A stretch of DNA of 64,000 bases from Ooceraea biroi (Eukaryota > Arthropoda > Insecta > Hymenoptera > Formicidae): assembly GCF_003672135.1 (NCBI RefSeq), contig NC_039512.1, forward strand, positions 8,944,874 to 9,008,873. Reading direction: 5' to 3'. Position numbers and translations under genes: made by a program. This document shows, piece by piece, positions 1 through 11,383 of this stretch. Under the pieces are notes generated by a model that saw nothing but the letters and a program-made list of their open reading frames with translations, had not been told where the DNA came from and ran no database searches. Positions within the stretch are counted from its first letter, which is position 1; each line of letters opens with the position of its first letter.

Positions 1-8
1 TTATATTG

Positions 9-1095
9 CTAATTGCTCCACCTAAGCATTAAATCATCCACATAATTTCCGTTTAATTTCTTACATATCTGTGCACGCTGTCGCAACTGATGGATGGATT
101 CCATGTACTGCTGACTTGCATCCGGATGACTCTGATGCCACCGACCTTTCTCGTCACTTATTGTATTCATGAACCCCTTAATTCTAGCTTCTAACGTTGT
201 ATAATTATGTTGTATTCCTTGTTGCCCTATTTTTAGTCTAATCGTGTCGAAGAGAAAATAGTCGCACGGTGATAAATCCGGCGAATGCGGTAAGTGATGT
301 AAAACACACACTCGATTCTCAGCACACAGATAACGTACATCGATGTTAGAATAAAGTGATTTATCAAGCAAGAAATAAAAGTTTGGTTGCCCTGACACGA
401 AATATTCTGACCGTTTTTCATTGATGTTACGCCACACATTCACCATCCACAGATACAAAGAAAATGTCGCTTCTTCTCCTTCGCCAATGTCTTCTATTTC
501 TTCTACTCTACGTATCATACAGAATTCATGATATATGATGCCTTTCGAATCGTAGAAACAAAGAAACGCCATCATCTGCTGTCTCGCCGTTCGCTCTGGT
601 GATTGCACGCGAAACCATGTCATGCTTCCAACGATTGTTGACTCCAAGAATCTGGGATTTGTATCGCACGTGTCAATAATGTCCGTGCAATAATCGCAGC
701 GTGCCTGCTTTTGTTCTATGGTGAGCTTGCGTGGCACGACGCAGCCATGAATCATATCCTTTTTACTGTCGGCAAAAACGAAATTAATATCCTTTTCTTG
801 TAGGGAAAGTTTAGCAATAAACAATGCAGATGATGGATTCCGATTATGAACTTTACGGGCGTTGGCGACTTGGTCTTTAATAGCCTTGTAAACTTTTGTA
901 TTAGTAAATGTATAATAATAGATGTCTTCTCTTCCCTCGCGAAAAAGGTTCTTCCATCTATGAAGTGAGGTCGGTGAGAATTCATAGTTGTAAATTATTT
1001 TTAACACTGCGTATATTTGGCACCGACACATCTAATTTCAAACAAAATTTTACGATCGCGCGGTATTCTACTGGGAGTGTTGAAATAAGTGCCAT
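9..1095 (-). pseudogene. mariner-like transposase, frameshifted and catalytically damaged
   Basis: A 340-codon open frame on the minus strand (1031 to 9, stop TAG at 9-11) reads as a mariner-family DDD transposase, which would cut and paste a TA-flanked transposon. The frame contains FREGRED near the helix-turn-helix end and a C-terminal SPDLSPCDYFLF block. A better start lies upstream at 1095 (reading MALISTLPVEYR) but in another frame, so a one-base-type frameshift near 1030 separates the first ~22 codons from the rest. The first catalytic aspartate, normally in a GDETW-like motif, is missing: the sequence reads VGSMTW. The second (LLDKSL) and third (PCDYFLF) aspartates remain, with spacing of about 34. 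The left terminal repeat would lie outside the window. The family call rests on motifs; the copy is almost certainly inactive as a transposase. Confidence 0.85.
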
Positions 1096-2622
1096 GTTAT
1101 CGCGAATGATTCACTGTCAAACTACTTACTTGATTTGAAATTGTGACGGATAGTATGTACGGGGTATATATATGCCAAAGTATCACCCCTCAGACGTAAG
1201 ATAGCGCTGGTAGTTTTGGCGGAAAAATTAAAGTACGATTTGTTTTCGAATACACTGAATAATGATCGATGTAGTTTATTTACATACTAGCAACACAGGC
1301 GCGCACTATTTTATTTTATTTTTCACGATGAAATAAATAACACAAATTTATCAATATAACCGCACTGACAGCCACTATGACATTCTGACATTCGCAACAC
1401 GAAGTTCAAGCCACACGAAGTTCGAGTCAAGCGAGAGAACCAATCAGCGTCGCGGAAAAGAGGCCTCAATATTCGATAAAAAAGAACTTCACGAAGTTAA
1501 CACGCCTTTTTTAGAATAGGAAAAAAATAAGGAGGAGGAGGATTATTAGTGGCATATTCCCCAACTTTTGGTTTGGGTAAGATGCCACTTTTGTGATTTT
1601 TTCTTAAGAATTATATTTAACTTTATTTCTTTCGTCAAAAATCCTGAAACAGTAAGTTAAAGAATAAACATTAAACTTGATTTTGGTTTACTTTTTTCTC
1701 CTTTAAACTATATATCTTTTTAAATATTACACTTCAAAGTTAACTATGGCACCTTCCCCTGACTTATCCTAATATGTTTATATACGCACGAATTATCCAA
1801 CTACCTTTATTTCATTGAAGAATTTGCTATATGTAGAGATATGTAGGGAGACAGAAAAATCTGTTACTACCATTTGCCAGTGACAACGTCTGCATTATTT
1901 GATACGCAAGGGTGTCTCGGAAAGAAAATGCGCGGCATCTGGACGAGAAGGCTTGTTTTATCTCATTCTATTTAACGCATACTTGAGCAATCTGTTGAGC
2001 AACGTGTAAACTCGATTTCATTGATTACTCGTATACCTAATTTACATTTAGCACTACTTTCGAATGATTCCTCTAGTGAAGACTGTTTATACCGTTTATC
2101 AATGAAACGGAATAATTGGCTGATCTAAAAATAAATGGAAATATTCATTCGCGATTGCATAAATGGCACGACGTCCGCGATTATCTTAATTAGAATTTTA
2201 ATCGCAGCGATTTGCATCTATTTTTATCGACGTGTTGATGCATTCGAGTTTTCTCCTCCGTTCATCGAGTGCTTAAAAAGAAACGACAAATTTGTACAAA
2301 ATCAATGGTATAACTTGCAGTCTTGTAAGTACTCCAATAAAATTGAACATGTTACAAGATCTCTCAGCTTCTCATCCTAAAAGAGCTTTGACGATTCCAT
2401 CTATTTGATATCACTCGAGTTGTGATTTGAATGAGAAATTACGTCTATCTTCGTGAATCACTCTGTGTCTCTTTAGCAGCGATACGCTGGTGTAAGTGCG
2501 TGTATACCGGCGTGTGCGTGGGCTACGACCCACGCGTGAAAGCTGGCTGAGTCCATGGCTCAGTACGACTCGGGACTGACTCGAGACGGTCCAGCACGGT
2601 CCGGCAACGAACCGAAAACGAG
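1096..2622. other. spacer upstream of P3H, with 5' end of the mariner copy
   Basis: No convincing gene. About 1096-1260 is probably the 5' untranslated and terminal part of the mariner copy. About 1515-1771 is a dispersed repeat with a second, inverted copy near 36672-36905. The stretch just before 2623 becomes more GC-rich and is the likely promoter and 5' leader of the prolyl 3-hydroxylase gene. Short open frames here, for example 2135-2380, look random. Confidence 0.6.
1515..1771. repeat. dispersed ~240 bp repeat, copy 1
   Basis: This segment, from 'ggaggaggaggattattagt' to 'cccctgacttatcc', matches the reverse complement of 36672-36905. Shared blocks include the 'agtggcatattcc' edge, a central 'ttaaacttgattttggttta' block and the 'taactatggc' edge. 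No terminal inverted repeat or target duplication was recognised, so the class is unknown. Confidence 0.7.
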
Positions 2623-5600
2623 ATGAGGCTCGTTGCATTGCTCGGATTCCTGTTCGGATTGTGCCGGTGCGCCAACGAGACGCGACACCACGTGCACGAT
2701 AGCACTCTCGCCGAGATCTTTGAGAATGCGGTCCAGGCGTATCTCGACGAGGATTGGGACCGCTGCATCGCCGGTTTCAACGATGCTCTAAATGGGTAAA
2801 TTACAAGCGTTGTAATATTATTCGGAACGAACTCACGTTATAACGTGTCATGGACATATCACACGGTAATCGTTTACACGTTTGGAGTATGATTTGTACG
2901 CTATGACTATTCGATTATTCGTGTGGAGCAGACATCAGCTAATCGTAAGCGTAAACATCTCTCTCTCTCTCTCTCTCTCTTGCTCTCTCTTCCTTCGAAT
3001 CTCTTAAGGTGCTATTTCATGCTGTCGCTCGTCGCTCATTTTTAGCGTCAAAACAGATCACGTGATCAAAATTGACCATTGTCCAGCGTTAATTTTGATC
3101 ACGTGACTTGTTTTGACGCTAAAAATGAGCGACGAGCGACACAATGAACATTTACCTTTATGACCAGGGTTGGGTAGTAACTAGTTAAAAGTTAAGTTAA
3201 AAAGTTATTAACTTTTAACTTAACTTAAATAAATTTAAACATGTTAACTTAAACTAGTTATTTTTAAAGTTTTAAACTTTTTTATACAAGTTAAAATAAT
3301 TCATCAATATTAAAATCGTATGAAAATAGTTGGTCGCACTCGCGTCAAAAAATATATGTTAATTAACTTTTAACTGTAATAAGTTAATTTAAGTTTTTAA
3401 CTTAACTTTGTTGAGTTAATTTTGGTTTAAGTAACTTTTAATGTAAACTTAGTTAAAGAAAAAAATGAAGTTACTCAACCCTGCTTATGATATCGATTCT
3501 GATGTCACGATTTCATTTCTCCTTAATAAACTGTAAGAATTATAAAACTTCTCGAAAATATTCCATGTCCTCGGTAAAAAGATCCGCAATTTTCGGAACG
3601 TTATTGCAATCTAGCAAATTTTCGGAATTGAACTGAAGGGCAAGCTCCGCATTTCGCGCCTTGGAACGTAACTGGCTTGAAAGCTGCGCGTTAAAATGAT
3701 TAAGCCTTGACTGAAATGTCGCTTCCGTGACGTAATAAGTCGTAGGAGATCATTTGAACGTGCTCTGAATCGTATCGCGTCATCACGAAATTCGGAGAAA
3801 CAGAGGGAGAGAGAGAGAATATTCTATTATTGTTTATAATATCCCTCATAACATTCATAACGTAACATTGCGATTGCATTTCATTTCGGGAGATTACTCG
3901 AAATAATCAAGCACCCTGATAGATCCTGACGTCATCTCTTCTGCAAATGCGCGAATCCTTTCGCAGATACAAAGTATACAAACGCATGGTGACAACTTGC
4001 CGGCGAAAATGTAAAGCCGAGGCGGCGGACTCCTCGCCGATCCTTGCCGAGAACATTGAGGATCTGCAATTTTACGAGAAAAAGATCAAGGAAACGCTCT
4101 GTTTGATGAAATGCAATCAGGATTACCGAGAAATCGCTGGCGCGACGGTGCTTAAACGACTTCCGCCCGTCACGGAAAAGAAGTTTGTCGATCTTACCAT
4201 TTACGAGTATCTTCATATCTGCTATTTTCAGGTAACGATTAAAGTAATTTCAATCGCCACCATGGGCATCCGCAGGGGGAGGGGGGACAAGATCGTGCAT
4301 TTGCTCCCCTCCCCCTCCTGGAATCAGCAAACAATTAAAATTAACCATTTTTTCTTCCTTGAAATAAAGAAAAAGATACCATATACAAACGCACAGCCTA
4401 CCTTGTCGCAGTGAGAAAGCTTTTACTACCAAACGGTGTAACTAAATTTTAAATTATATATAAGTATTTTAATTTTAGAAGTAACATTTTCACGCCCCTC
4501 CCTAAAAAAATCCTGCGGACGCCCACGATCGCTATCCTAATTCTTCAAGTTCATGTTATGCGCGATAGCTGATAAATGGTGAAACGCTTCCAGCAAGATC
4601 CGGGCGTACGTACTCTTTCGTTTACGGAAGATCCCCGTACGTTGAACATCGTACGAAAATACCATACCATTCCCCCGATTCCTAATCTGGTGGATTACGC
4701 AATTTCGACGTAGCCTGTAGATACACTCTGTTGCTTCGCGTAAATCTCGAGTTACACGACTTTAGCTTGACCCGAAAAACTTATCCGTATCATCGCATCT
4801 CGATGTACTGTTTAAGTAGTTATTGAGAATCATTAAGACAAATACTATAGAAATTATTAAATCGCCAGTAAGTCATTAAAATTGCTAATATTTTATTGGC
4901 AAGGAATTTAATTTATTCATATTTCATGTTTGATTCTAATTAGAACAATGACTGTGTTTTAAGTCTAACAAATCCCGTTAGCACACAGTTGCTTCGGTTA
5001 GAAAAGTTTTATGTCTGAACATCGACATTAGCCAGTTTTGATCCACTAAAATATTAGCAATTATAACTTTAAGAATTTCACATATTTTAATCAAAGAAAA
5101 TACCTCAAATAGCGATTAATGAGATTATCAATTTCCAAATGATCAATATATAATAATTGTACGAATCACTCGTCCTTCTCTCTTTCTCTTTCTCTCGCGC
5201 GCGTACAATTTCCAAATAATTTTGCAGAAAAAAAGACATCAAGATGCAGCGAATGCAGCTTTCACCTTTCTGACCCAACACCGAGATCACGAGATGATTG
5301 AAAAGAGCCTCAAGTTTTACATAGATTTACCTGACGTACAATTGGAGAAAATTGTCAATTTAGAAGCGGCTCCTTTCGTGAAAATGTACGTCCGAGGAGT
5401 CTCGGCATACGAAAACGAGCATTATGCGGAGGCTGTGGCCGAATTCGAGAGTTCTCTCGAGTCTTATATGGAATCCGAGGAGAAGTGCAGAATCTATTGC
5501 GAGGGACCTTTCGACCAAGGATGGCATCCCGAATTTACCTCTTCGGTAGCAAGTAAGATACACACGAGTTATCTAATCGCGAATTTAATAAATAACGAGA

Positions 5601-8600
5601 TTGATGTATGAACGAGATATTATATACGTTATATGCAACATGTACACTACCGTCAAAAAGTTTAGGCCCAAAGAAATTAATAGGTTTAATTATATAATTT
5701 CATCTCCAAAAGATAATGTCAATTACTTATTATTACTATTTCGTGTTTCTTTTTCCAATAAAATTTAATTTTATTATAATTTGAAGCAATTTTATTTTGT
5801 ATTTCTATCTTAATCTCTATTTGTTACTTTGGTTGTTACTTAAACTTTTTGACGGTAGTGTATATCATGAAATAATTTCGTTTCTTCTTTATTCTTATGT
5901 ATAGATCACTTTGCATTCTGCTTAAAGTGCAAACGTAAATGCTCATCCGCGTTGAACAACGTAAACGGCAATTTCCGGAGCGACTTACTTAGAAGTCACT
6001 ACAATTACCTGCAGTTTGCTTATTACAAACGCAAGTAGCTTATTATAATAAATATCATCGCACAGCAACGGATAACGTTGTTGTTTATAAAAATGTAAAT
6101 ACTCTTCGTTTGTCTTACGCACAGTGGGTAATTTAAAAGCGGCCTGCGCAGCGGTCGCGAGCTTTTTATTATTCCTACCCGCTGATGAAACGATGCTTCA
6201 TAATAAGGACTACTATAGCGCACAACCGAAAGTCAAGGAAGAATATTTCAAGCCAAGAGAGGTATAAGTTCATGTATATTCACAATTCTTTTAGAACAAG
6301 ACGTTTAAGAAATATGACATCAGCGGGAGTATCTCGAGCGAAGACATTTATTCGACGGAGCACTTTCTTCCAGGAAGCGCTTTCTTACGTCAAGCGACAA
6401 GAATACGAGTTGATGCTGCTACATTACGTATCGAATGAATTTACGGCAATTGATGCCAGGCTCAAGGCGTTCACCAAAAAGGTTCATGTAAAAAAGACCG
6501 ATAAGAAAAAGAAACGGACATTAAAGTTGAGAGACGAAACGGTAAGAAATTCTAAATAACGAGCATATACTGTCGAACGTTTTTACAAATAAACTTGCTT
6601 TGGGAGCACTTGTCCGTTGATTCACCGATCCACGCGATTTCCAGCGCGGATAGACGGATAAACGCAAAAGCAGGGTTCAAAAAATATCATTTATATAAAT
6701 ATCAGATATTTATGAAAAACCAAAATCATGATATGTATCAATTACCTCATTTCACCAAAAATTTTGTATATCGTAGAATATTTATCGATGCTGCTAAAAT
6801 AAAAAGGATAAGAATATTTCCAATAAAAGAATATTTATTTCTTAAAACATTTGAATTTGGAGAGCAAAATAATGAACTGATTGATTTTTATAATGATTTA
6901 TTGAATAAATCAAATGATATATATCGTGATATTTACCTATTGATACATATTCTCGAACCTTGCGCGAAAGTATCCTTATTGTGCACTGTCATCTCGATTT
7001 TTGTTCAAAGGTTGACGCGAGTATAAACGTGACCATCGGATATCGTGATTAAACCGGCATATCGGGACAACCAGCGGATCTCTTGTTCGAGGGTTCAGAA
7101 TACTGTCCGAGTACAGTATCACTAGCTCAAATTAACGTAACGGATATTCTCAATTTTTCATGTATTGTGTACAGCCTTCTGTCCCCGAAGAACAATAATA
7201 AAATACTCGAAAATAAGCGAAATTTTATTACGAGTGTTTTTTAGTTACGGCCTAATGTTTGAGTTGCCTAACGCCGACAGAATCGGCATTTCAAAAATAA
7301 TTGACAGACGACCTTTAACATTAAAATAATGCGTCTTTATCTTTAGAGAAGCGGGTCGACGCACGGTTTCTCGCGCGAACGCTCCTATTTACATGCAACC
7401 GCATTTGCTTTTGTGCTCATGCAACGTGAGAATGCAGGCGCGAACGATAGCGATGTCACAAAAAAGAAATGGAAAAATAGAAATTGAAAAGAACAAACAG
7501 AATTTTTTTCTTATTCTCCTTTTCCCAGAGCTCTTCGTCGAGACTGACCTTACATCCACCTCCGGGTCACTCACCATCCACTTGGATGCAACTCGTGGGC
7601 AATCTGTCGACATTCCGTGAGACATGGAACGTGGAGCGGCAGACAAACTTTCAAAGAGATCAAGAGATTCGAACGAGACCGCAATTAAAAGCCAGAGACG
7701 ACGTACGATTAATAGCAGGAGAAGAAGAGCTCGGTGGAAAGAATCGCTATGCATTCGACGGTTTTCTCGATTCCATCGAGTGCAATCGGCTCTTGCAACT
7801 CGCTCAGGTATCAGTTTGATCGGATCCATGGGCGTCCGCAGGGAGAGGGGAGGGGCAAGACTGGGCATTTGCCCCTCTTCCCTGGAATCAGCAAACAATT
7901 AAACATTTGTTCTTCCTTGAAATGAAGAAAAAAGATGCCAGATTGCAAACGTAACGCACGCTTACAGCATCTACTTGTCGCGATGAGAAAGCTTTTACTA
8001 TCAAAAGGTGTACAAATTTTAAATTATAAGTATTTTAATTCTGGAAGTAACATTTTGAATCATGCCTCCCCTCCCCCTGAAAAAAATCCGGCGAACGCCC
8101 ATGATCGGATCCGTCCATTTCCCAGCTTCCACTTTTCGACATTTACTGCGAGATTTCTGGTTTTGCCTGATTGTAATTGATTCTTCAAAGGTTTCATAAA
8201 GACTTAAATATTGATAATACAACACAATGACCTTTATGATCAACATGAAAGATTATCGTGCGTAATAATAATCAATTTAATAACGAATATGTGTGACGAG
8301 AGAAATTCTAGATTGCTGTGGAAGGAGATGGCTACGAAGGAAACAAGAATCCGCACTCGCCTTTCGAACGTTTCGAAGGTGTGACCGTTGGCAGAATGGC
8401 TTTGGTAAGCATTCGGGAAATAATCGAAAAATCAGGATTGGGTAGTAACTAATTAAGGGATAACGCCACTCTGGCGCCCGGAAAAACAGCCTAATTTTGA
8501 CAATTTTTTATGGGAATATAATGAATGGAATACAAAATTCATTTAAAGGTCTTTATTGTACATACTTTGAAGTGTATTTACAAATTTTTATTAAATTATT

Positions 8601-10720
8601 TTTTACAAAATGGCGGCATCAGAGCTCAACAAAGGAAGCCTCTTCTCACAGATAGTGTTCCGCGGCCGGAAAGATTTCTCCTCCGATTTTTGACCTGGAA
8701 CAAAAAACTAAACATGTTTGAGTCTTATATAAGGTTAGCTCGAGAAGTACGTACGGAAATTAAAAAATACCGTTTTTTGTAAAACTGACGCACGTTTGAA
8801 CAAAAAGTTTCATTTTTAGGTAACAAAACTTTTTGTTCAAACGTGCGTCAGTTTTACAAAAAACGGTATTTTTTAATTTCCGTACGTACTTCTCGAGCTA
8901 ACCTTATATAAGACTCAAACATGTTTAGTTTTTTGTTCCAGGTCAAAAATCGGAGGAGAAATCTTTCCGGCCGCGGAACACTATCTGTGAGAAGAGGCTG
9001 AGCTCTGGCGCCGCCATTTTGTAAAACAAAATTCAATAAAAATTTGTAAATACACTTCAAAGTATGTACAATAAAGGCGTTTAAACGGATTTTGTATTCC
9101 ATTCATTATATTCCCATACAAAATTAGGCTGTTTTTCCGAGCGCCAGAGTGGCGTTACCCCTTAAATAGTTAAAAGTTAAGTTACAAAGTTAAATAGTTA
9201 AATAGTAATTAACTTTTAACTTAACTTAGTTAATTTTAAAGACGTTAACTTTTAACTTAAACTAGTTATTTTTAAATTAACATTAACTTATTAACTTTTT
9301 TTATACGAGTTCAAATAATTCATCATTATTAAAGTCGTGTGAAAATAGTTGGTCGCAATGCGTCAAAAAATATATGTTAATTAACTTTTAACTTTATAAT
9401 AAGTAATTTAAGTTTTTAACTTAACTTTTGTTGAGTTAATTTTTGTTTAAGTAACTTTTAACGTAAACTTAGTTAATTTCTGGGCCATTAACTTTAAACT
9501 TAACTTAGTTAAGGAAAAAAATGAAGTTACCCAACCCTACGGAAAATACGGTATATTTTCTTTCTTTGATCGTGTTCGAGCCTCTTGCTAAAGCTTCCGT
9601 TTTACCTGAAAATTGCAGATGGTGTATTTCGGTCTGACAAAGCCGGAATCGTTGGAATTGTTCCTAGAACGTACGGAAGCGGTTCGCGATCACGTGGAAA
9701 GGTACTTCAACCTCGATCAACCGTTGCATTTCACCTACACCCATCTGGTCTGCCGAACGGCTTTACCTGGTAATTTTCATCTGACGCATCCTCGTGCTTC
9801 CGATGTCAGTCTCGCTGACACGCTTGCATCGTAAGGATTGGGTACGGCATGTACGATTATTAATCGTCATTACTACTCGTGGCACATGCATATGATAAAG
9901 AAATATTGCTCTTGCGACGTTTTTCATCCTATTTCATAACGTTTATCGCGTCAACGCGTCACGACGCGATGCAACGCGAAACAATGAGACGTCAAGTGGA
10001 AACTGCGATCGCGCGGCGCTGTCTCGATGTCTTGAAAACGATAGAGAAAAGTATTATAAATAGCAAACTATTTAAAAACATTTCGCGAAAATCATTTCGG
10101 AGACCCTGATTGATCGAAAATTGAAATTCATGCTTGCTTTCCAGATTCCCCAGCGAACCGAACCGATTTCAGTCACGAAATTCACGCTGATAATTGCGTG
10201 ATACGTAATGACGGTCTCTGCCACCGGGAAGATCCCGCGTATACATGGCGCGACTACTCGGCGATTCTGTACCTCAATGATGACTTCGACGGTGGCGAAT
10301 TTTTCTTCGTCGAGAGTCAAAGGAAGCGCCACGTCCGGAGTATCGTTCGACCTCGATGCGGACGCATGGTGGCTTTTTCCGCCGGCGGTGAAAATCTTCA
10401 TGGCGTCCAAGGCGTGCGCGGCGGAAAAAGGTGCGCCGTGGCATTGTGGTTCACTCAGGATAAAAAGTATCTTGAATACGAGAGAGTGGTGGCGGATACC
10501 GTGTTGACGAGAGTCCGCGACCTGGGTATCGTGCAACGCCAGGATAATCAGATACCGCTCAGGTATCTATATTCTTTCATTTCTTTATATTTCTTTGTGC
10601 TTTATGCTTTTAACATTCAAACATTCAAACGTTCGGCTGAAAATTCTCTGGCGGAACTCTGCAACAATCTACAATAAATGAAGAATTTCATGCTTTGCGA
10701 ATGACAAGTATGTCATGTAT

Positions 10721-10751
<31 letters not shown>

Positions 10752-11228
10752 CGCGCGCGCGCGCGCGCGTGCGTGCGTGTGTGTGCATGGGCGTCCACAG
10801 GATTTTTTTCAGGGGGGGGACATGATTCAAAATGTTACTTAATTCCAGAATTAAAATATTTATAATTTAAAATTTATACTTTGGTAGTAAAAGCTTTTTC
10901 ACTGCGACAAGGTATAGGTGCTGCAAGCGCGCGTTTGTAATCTGACATCTGTTTTCTTTATTTCAAGGAAGAATCAATGTCTAATTGTTTGCTGATTCCA
11001 GCGAGGGGGGCAAATGCCCAGTCTTGCCCCCCTCCCTGCGGACGCCCATGTGTGTGTGTGTGTGTGTAAATAATTTTCAACTGGATTTCTTTGGAAATCT
11101 CTTTGCGACTTTTGTTTATATCAATGCAAATGTAATTTACATTTCTCTTCAGGTATGAGGAAACGCTGATCCAGTGTTTCAAGGAAGACGAAATGTTGAG
11201 GTACATACTGAGCAAATCTGCAACGTGA
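2623..11228 (+). CDS. P3H: prolyl 3-hydroxylase (leprecan family), 11 exons
   Basis: Exons: 2623-2795, 3967-4231, 5228-5552, 5905-6030, 6125-6261, 6374-6541, 7529-7807, 8312-8404, 9619-9769, 10145-10562, 11153-11228, giving 736 residues, the usual size for this family. Every intron phase agrees. The enzyme 3-hydroxylates proline in procollagen in the ER using Fe(II), 2-oxoglutarate and O2. Residues 1-17 form a signal peptide (MRLVALLGFLFGLCRC), followed by an N-glycosylation site NET. Four CxxxC motifs (CRRKC, CLMKC, CRIYC, CKRKC) mark the leprecan/CRTAP N-terminal half. The dioxygenase half carries H586-A-D588, distal H658 in ENLHGV and the 2-oxoglutarate arginine R668 in GGKRCAVALWF, so all catalytic residues are present. 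The C end (YILSKSAT) lacks a KDEL-type ER retention signal. Intron 4 uses a GC donor. Introns hold many MITEs. P3H1 versus P3H2 cannot be assigned from sequence alone. Confidence 0.95.
2960..2992. repeat. (CT)n microsatellite
   Basis: Run of CT dinucleotides in P3H intron 1, immediately 5' of the 3024-3140 foldback. Confidence 0.9.
3024..3140. repeat. 117 bp foldback (inverted repeat)
   Basis: Two arms of about 51 bp, 3024-3074 and 3090-3140, are reverse complements at about 48 of 51 positions, with a 15 bp loop. Each arm carries 'gtcgctcgtcgctcattt'. It lies in P3H intron 1 just before a hAT-like MITE. It looks like a small foldback transposon; no target duplication was identified. Confidence 0.85.
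3165..3483. mobile_element. hAT-like MITE, CAGGGTTGGGTA family, copy 1
   Basis: Starts CAGGGTTGGGTAGT and ends ACTCAACCCTG, with an AT-rich interior built from variants of 'agttaagttaaaa'. The 8 bp flanks are TTTATGAC and CTTATGAT, 6 of 8 identical, as expected for a decayed hAT-type duplication. Two further copies are at 8433-9539 (split) and 26202-26506. Lies in P3H intron 1. Confidence 0.75.
4262..4526. mobile_element. MITE, ATGGGCGTCCGCAGG family, copy 1
   Basis: Begins ATGGGCATCCGCAGGGGGAG and ends GCGGACGCCCAC. It starts 30 bp after the exon 2 donor of P3H. Flanking 10-mers AATCGCCACC and GATCGCTATC agree at 7 of 10 positions, with transitions only. Other copies are at 7828-8102, 10787-11049 (inverted) and, more divergent, 29009-29271. 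The roughly 10 bp duplication suggests a Mutator-like group, by inference. Confidence 0.75.
5645..5860. mobile_element. Tc1/mariner-type MITE, 216 bp, TA-flanked
   Basis: Terminal inverted repeats CACTACCGTCAAAAAGTTTA and TTAAACTTTTTGACGGTAGTG flank an AT-rich core, with TA on each side. The termini are typical of Tc1/mariner elements. It contains no coding sequence and lies in P3H intron 3. Confidence 0.85.
6671..6962. mobile_element. hAT-like MITE, CAGGGTTC family, copy 1
   Basis: Begins CAGGGTTCAAAAAATATC and ends CTCGAACCTTG. The flanking octamers CGCAAAAG and CGCGAAAG agree at 7 of 8 positions. Copies at 23542-23849 and 32303-32621 have perfect 8 bp duplications. It lies in P3H intron 6 and creates a spurious AT-rich open frame. 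Confidence 0.8.
7828..8102. mobile_element. MITE, ATGGGCGTCCGCAGG family, copy 2
   Basis: A 275 bp element from ATGGGCGTCCGCAGGGAGAG to GGCGAACGCCCAT, flanked by a perfect 10 bp duplication GATCGGATCC (7818-7827 and 8103-8112). It lies in P3H intron 7, 20 bp after the exon 7 donor. This is the best-preserved boundary set of the family. Confidence 0.9.
8433..9539. mobile_element. hAT-like MITE, CAGGGTTGGGTA family, copy 2, split by a foldback
   Basis: Outer element starting CAGGATTGGGTAGTAACTA and ending ACCCAACCCTA, flanked by CGAAAAAT (8425-8432) and CGGAAAAT (9540-9547), 7 of 8 identical. A 705 bp palindrome has inserted at a TTAA near its left end, so only 8433-8456 and 9162-9539 are the MITE. 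Lies in P3H intron 8. Confidence 0.8.
8457..9161. mobile_element. 705 bp palindromic foldback element at TTAA (piggyBac-like target)
   Basis: TTAA at 8453-8456 and 9162-9165 flank termini GGGATAACGCCACTCTGGCG and, inverted, GGGGTAACGCCACTCTGGCG. The whole element is an inverted repeat with about 340 bp arms and a centre near 8812-8830. Each arm has an open frame in the same orientation toward the centre, 8525-8782 (+) and 9102-8854 (-), of 85 and 82 codons. Both end in EIKKYRFL just before the loop. No domain was recognised. TTAA targeting with GGG/CCC tips is typical of piggyBac elements; the family call is inference. Confidence 0.85.
10720..10786. repeat. (GT)n(GC)n microsatellite interrupted by a MITE
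   Basis: GT and GC dinucleotides run up to 10786, then resume as GT at 11050-11067 beyond the inserted MITE. The array was therefore split by the insertion. Confidence 0.85.
10787..11049. mobile_element. MITE, ATGGGCGTCCGCAGG family, copy 3 (inverted)
   Basis: Begins ATGGGCGTCCACAGGATTTT and ends CTGCGGACGCCCAT, inverted relative to copies 1 and 2. It inserted in a GT microsatellite, so its duplication reads GTGTGTGTGC / GTGTGTGTGT. Lies in the last P3H intron. Confidence 0.8.
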
Positions 11229-11383
11229 AAACGTTAAAGGCAACACTAACGGCAGCAAACTAAAATTAAGTGTATATATATATATATATATATACACACG
11301 CACACACATTGATGCTTCAGAGCAAGAAAGAAGAGTAGAAAAAAAATGTTAAAAGTATAACGTAGCTAAATCTAGTTTTTTAA

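Noticed and set aside
6595..7026. 143-codon AT-rich + frame
   Set aside because: Lies in the CAGGGTTC hAT-like MITE; the related copies do not preserve the frame.
7389..7898. 169-codon minus frame
   Set aside because: Shadow of P3H exon 7 on the opposite strand.
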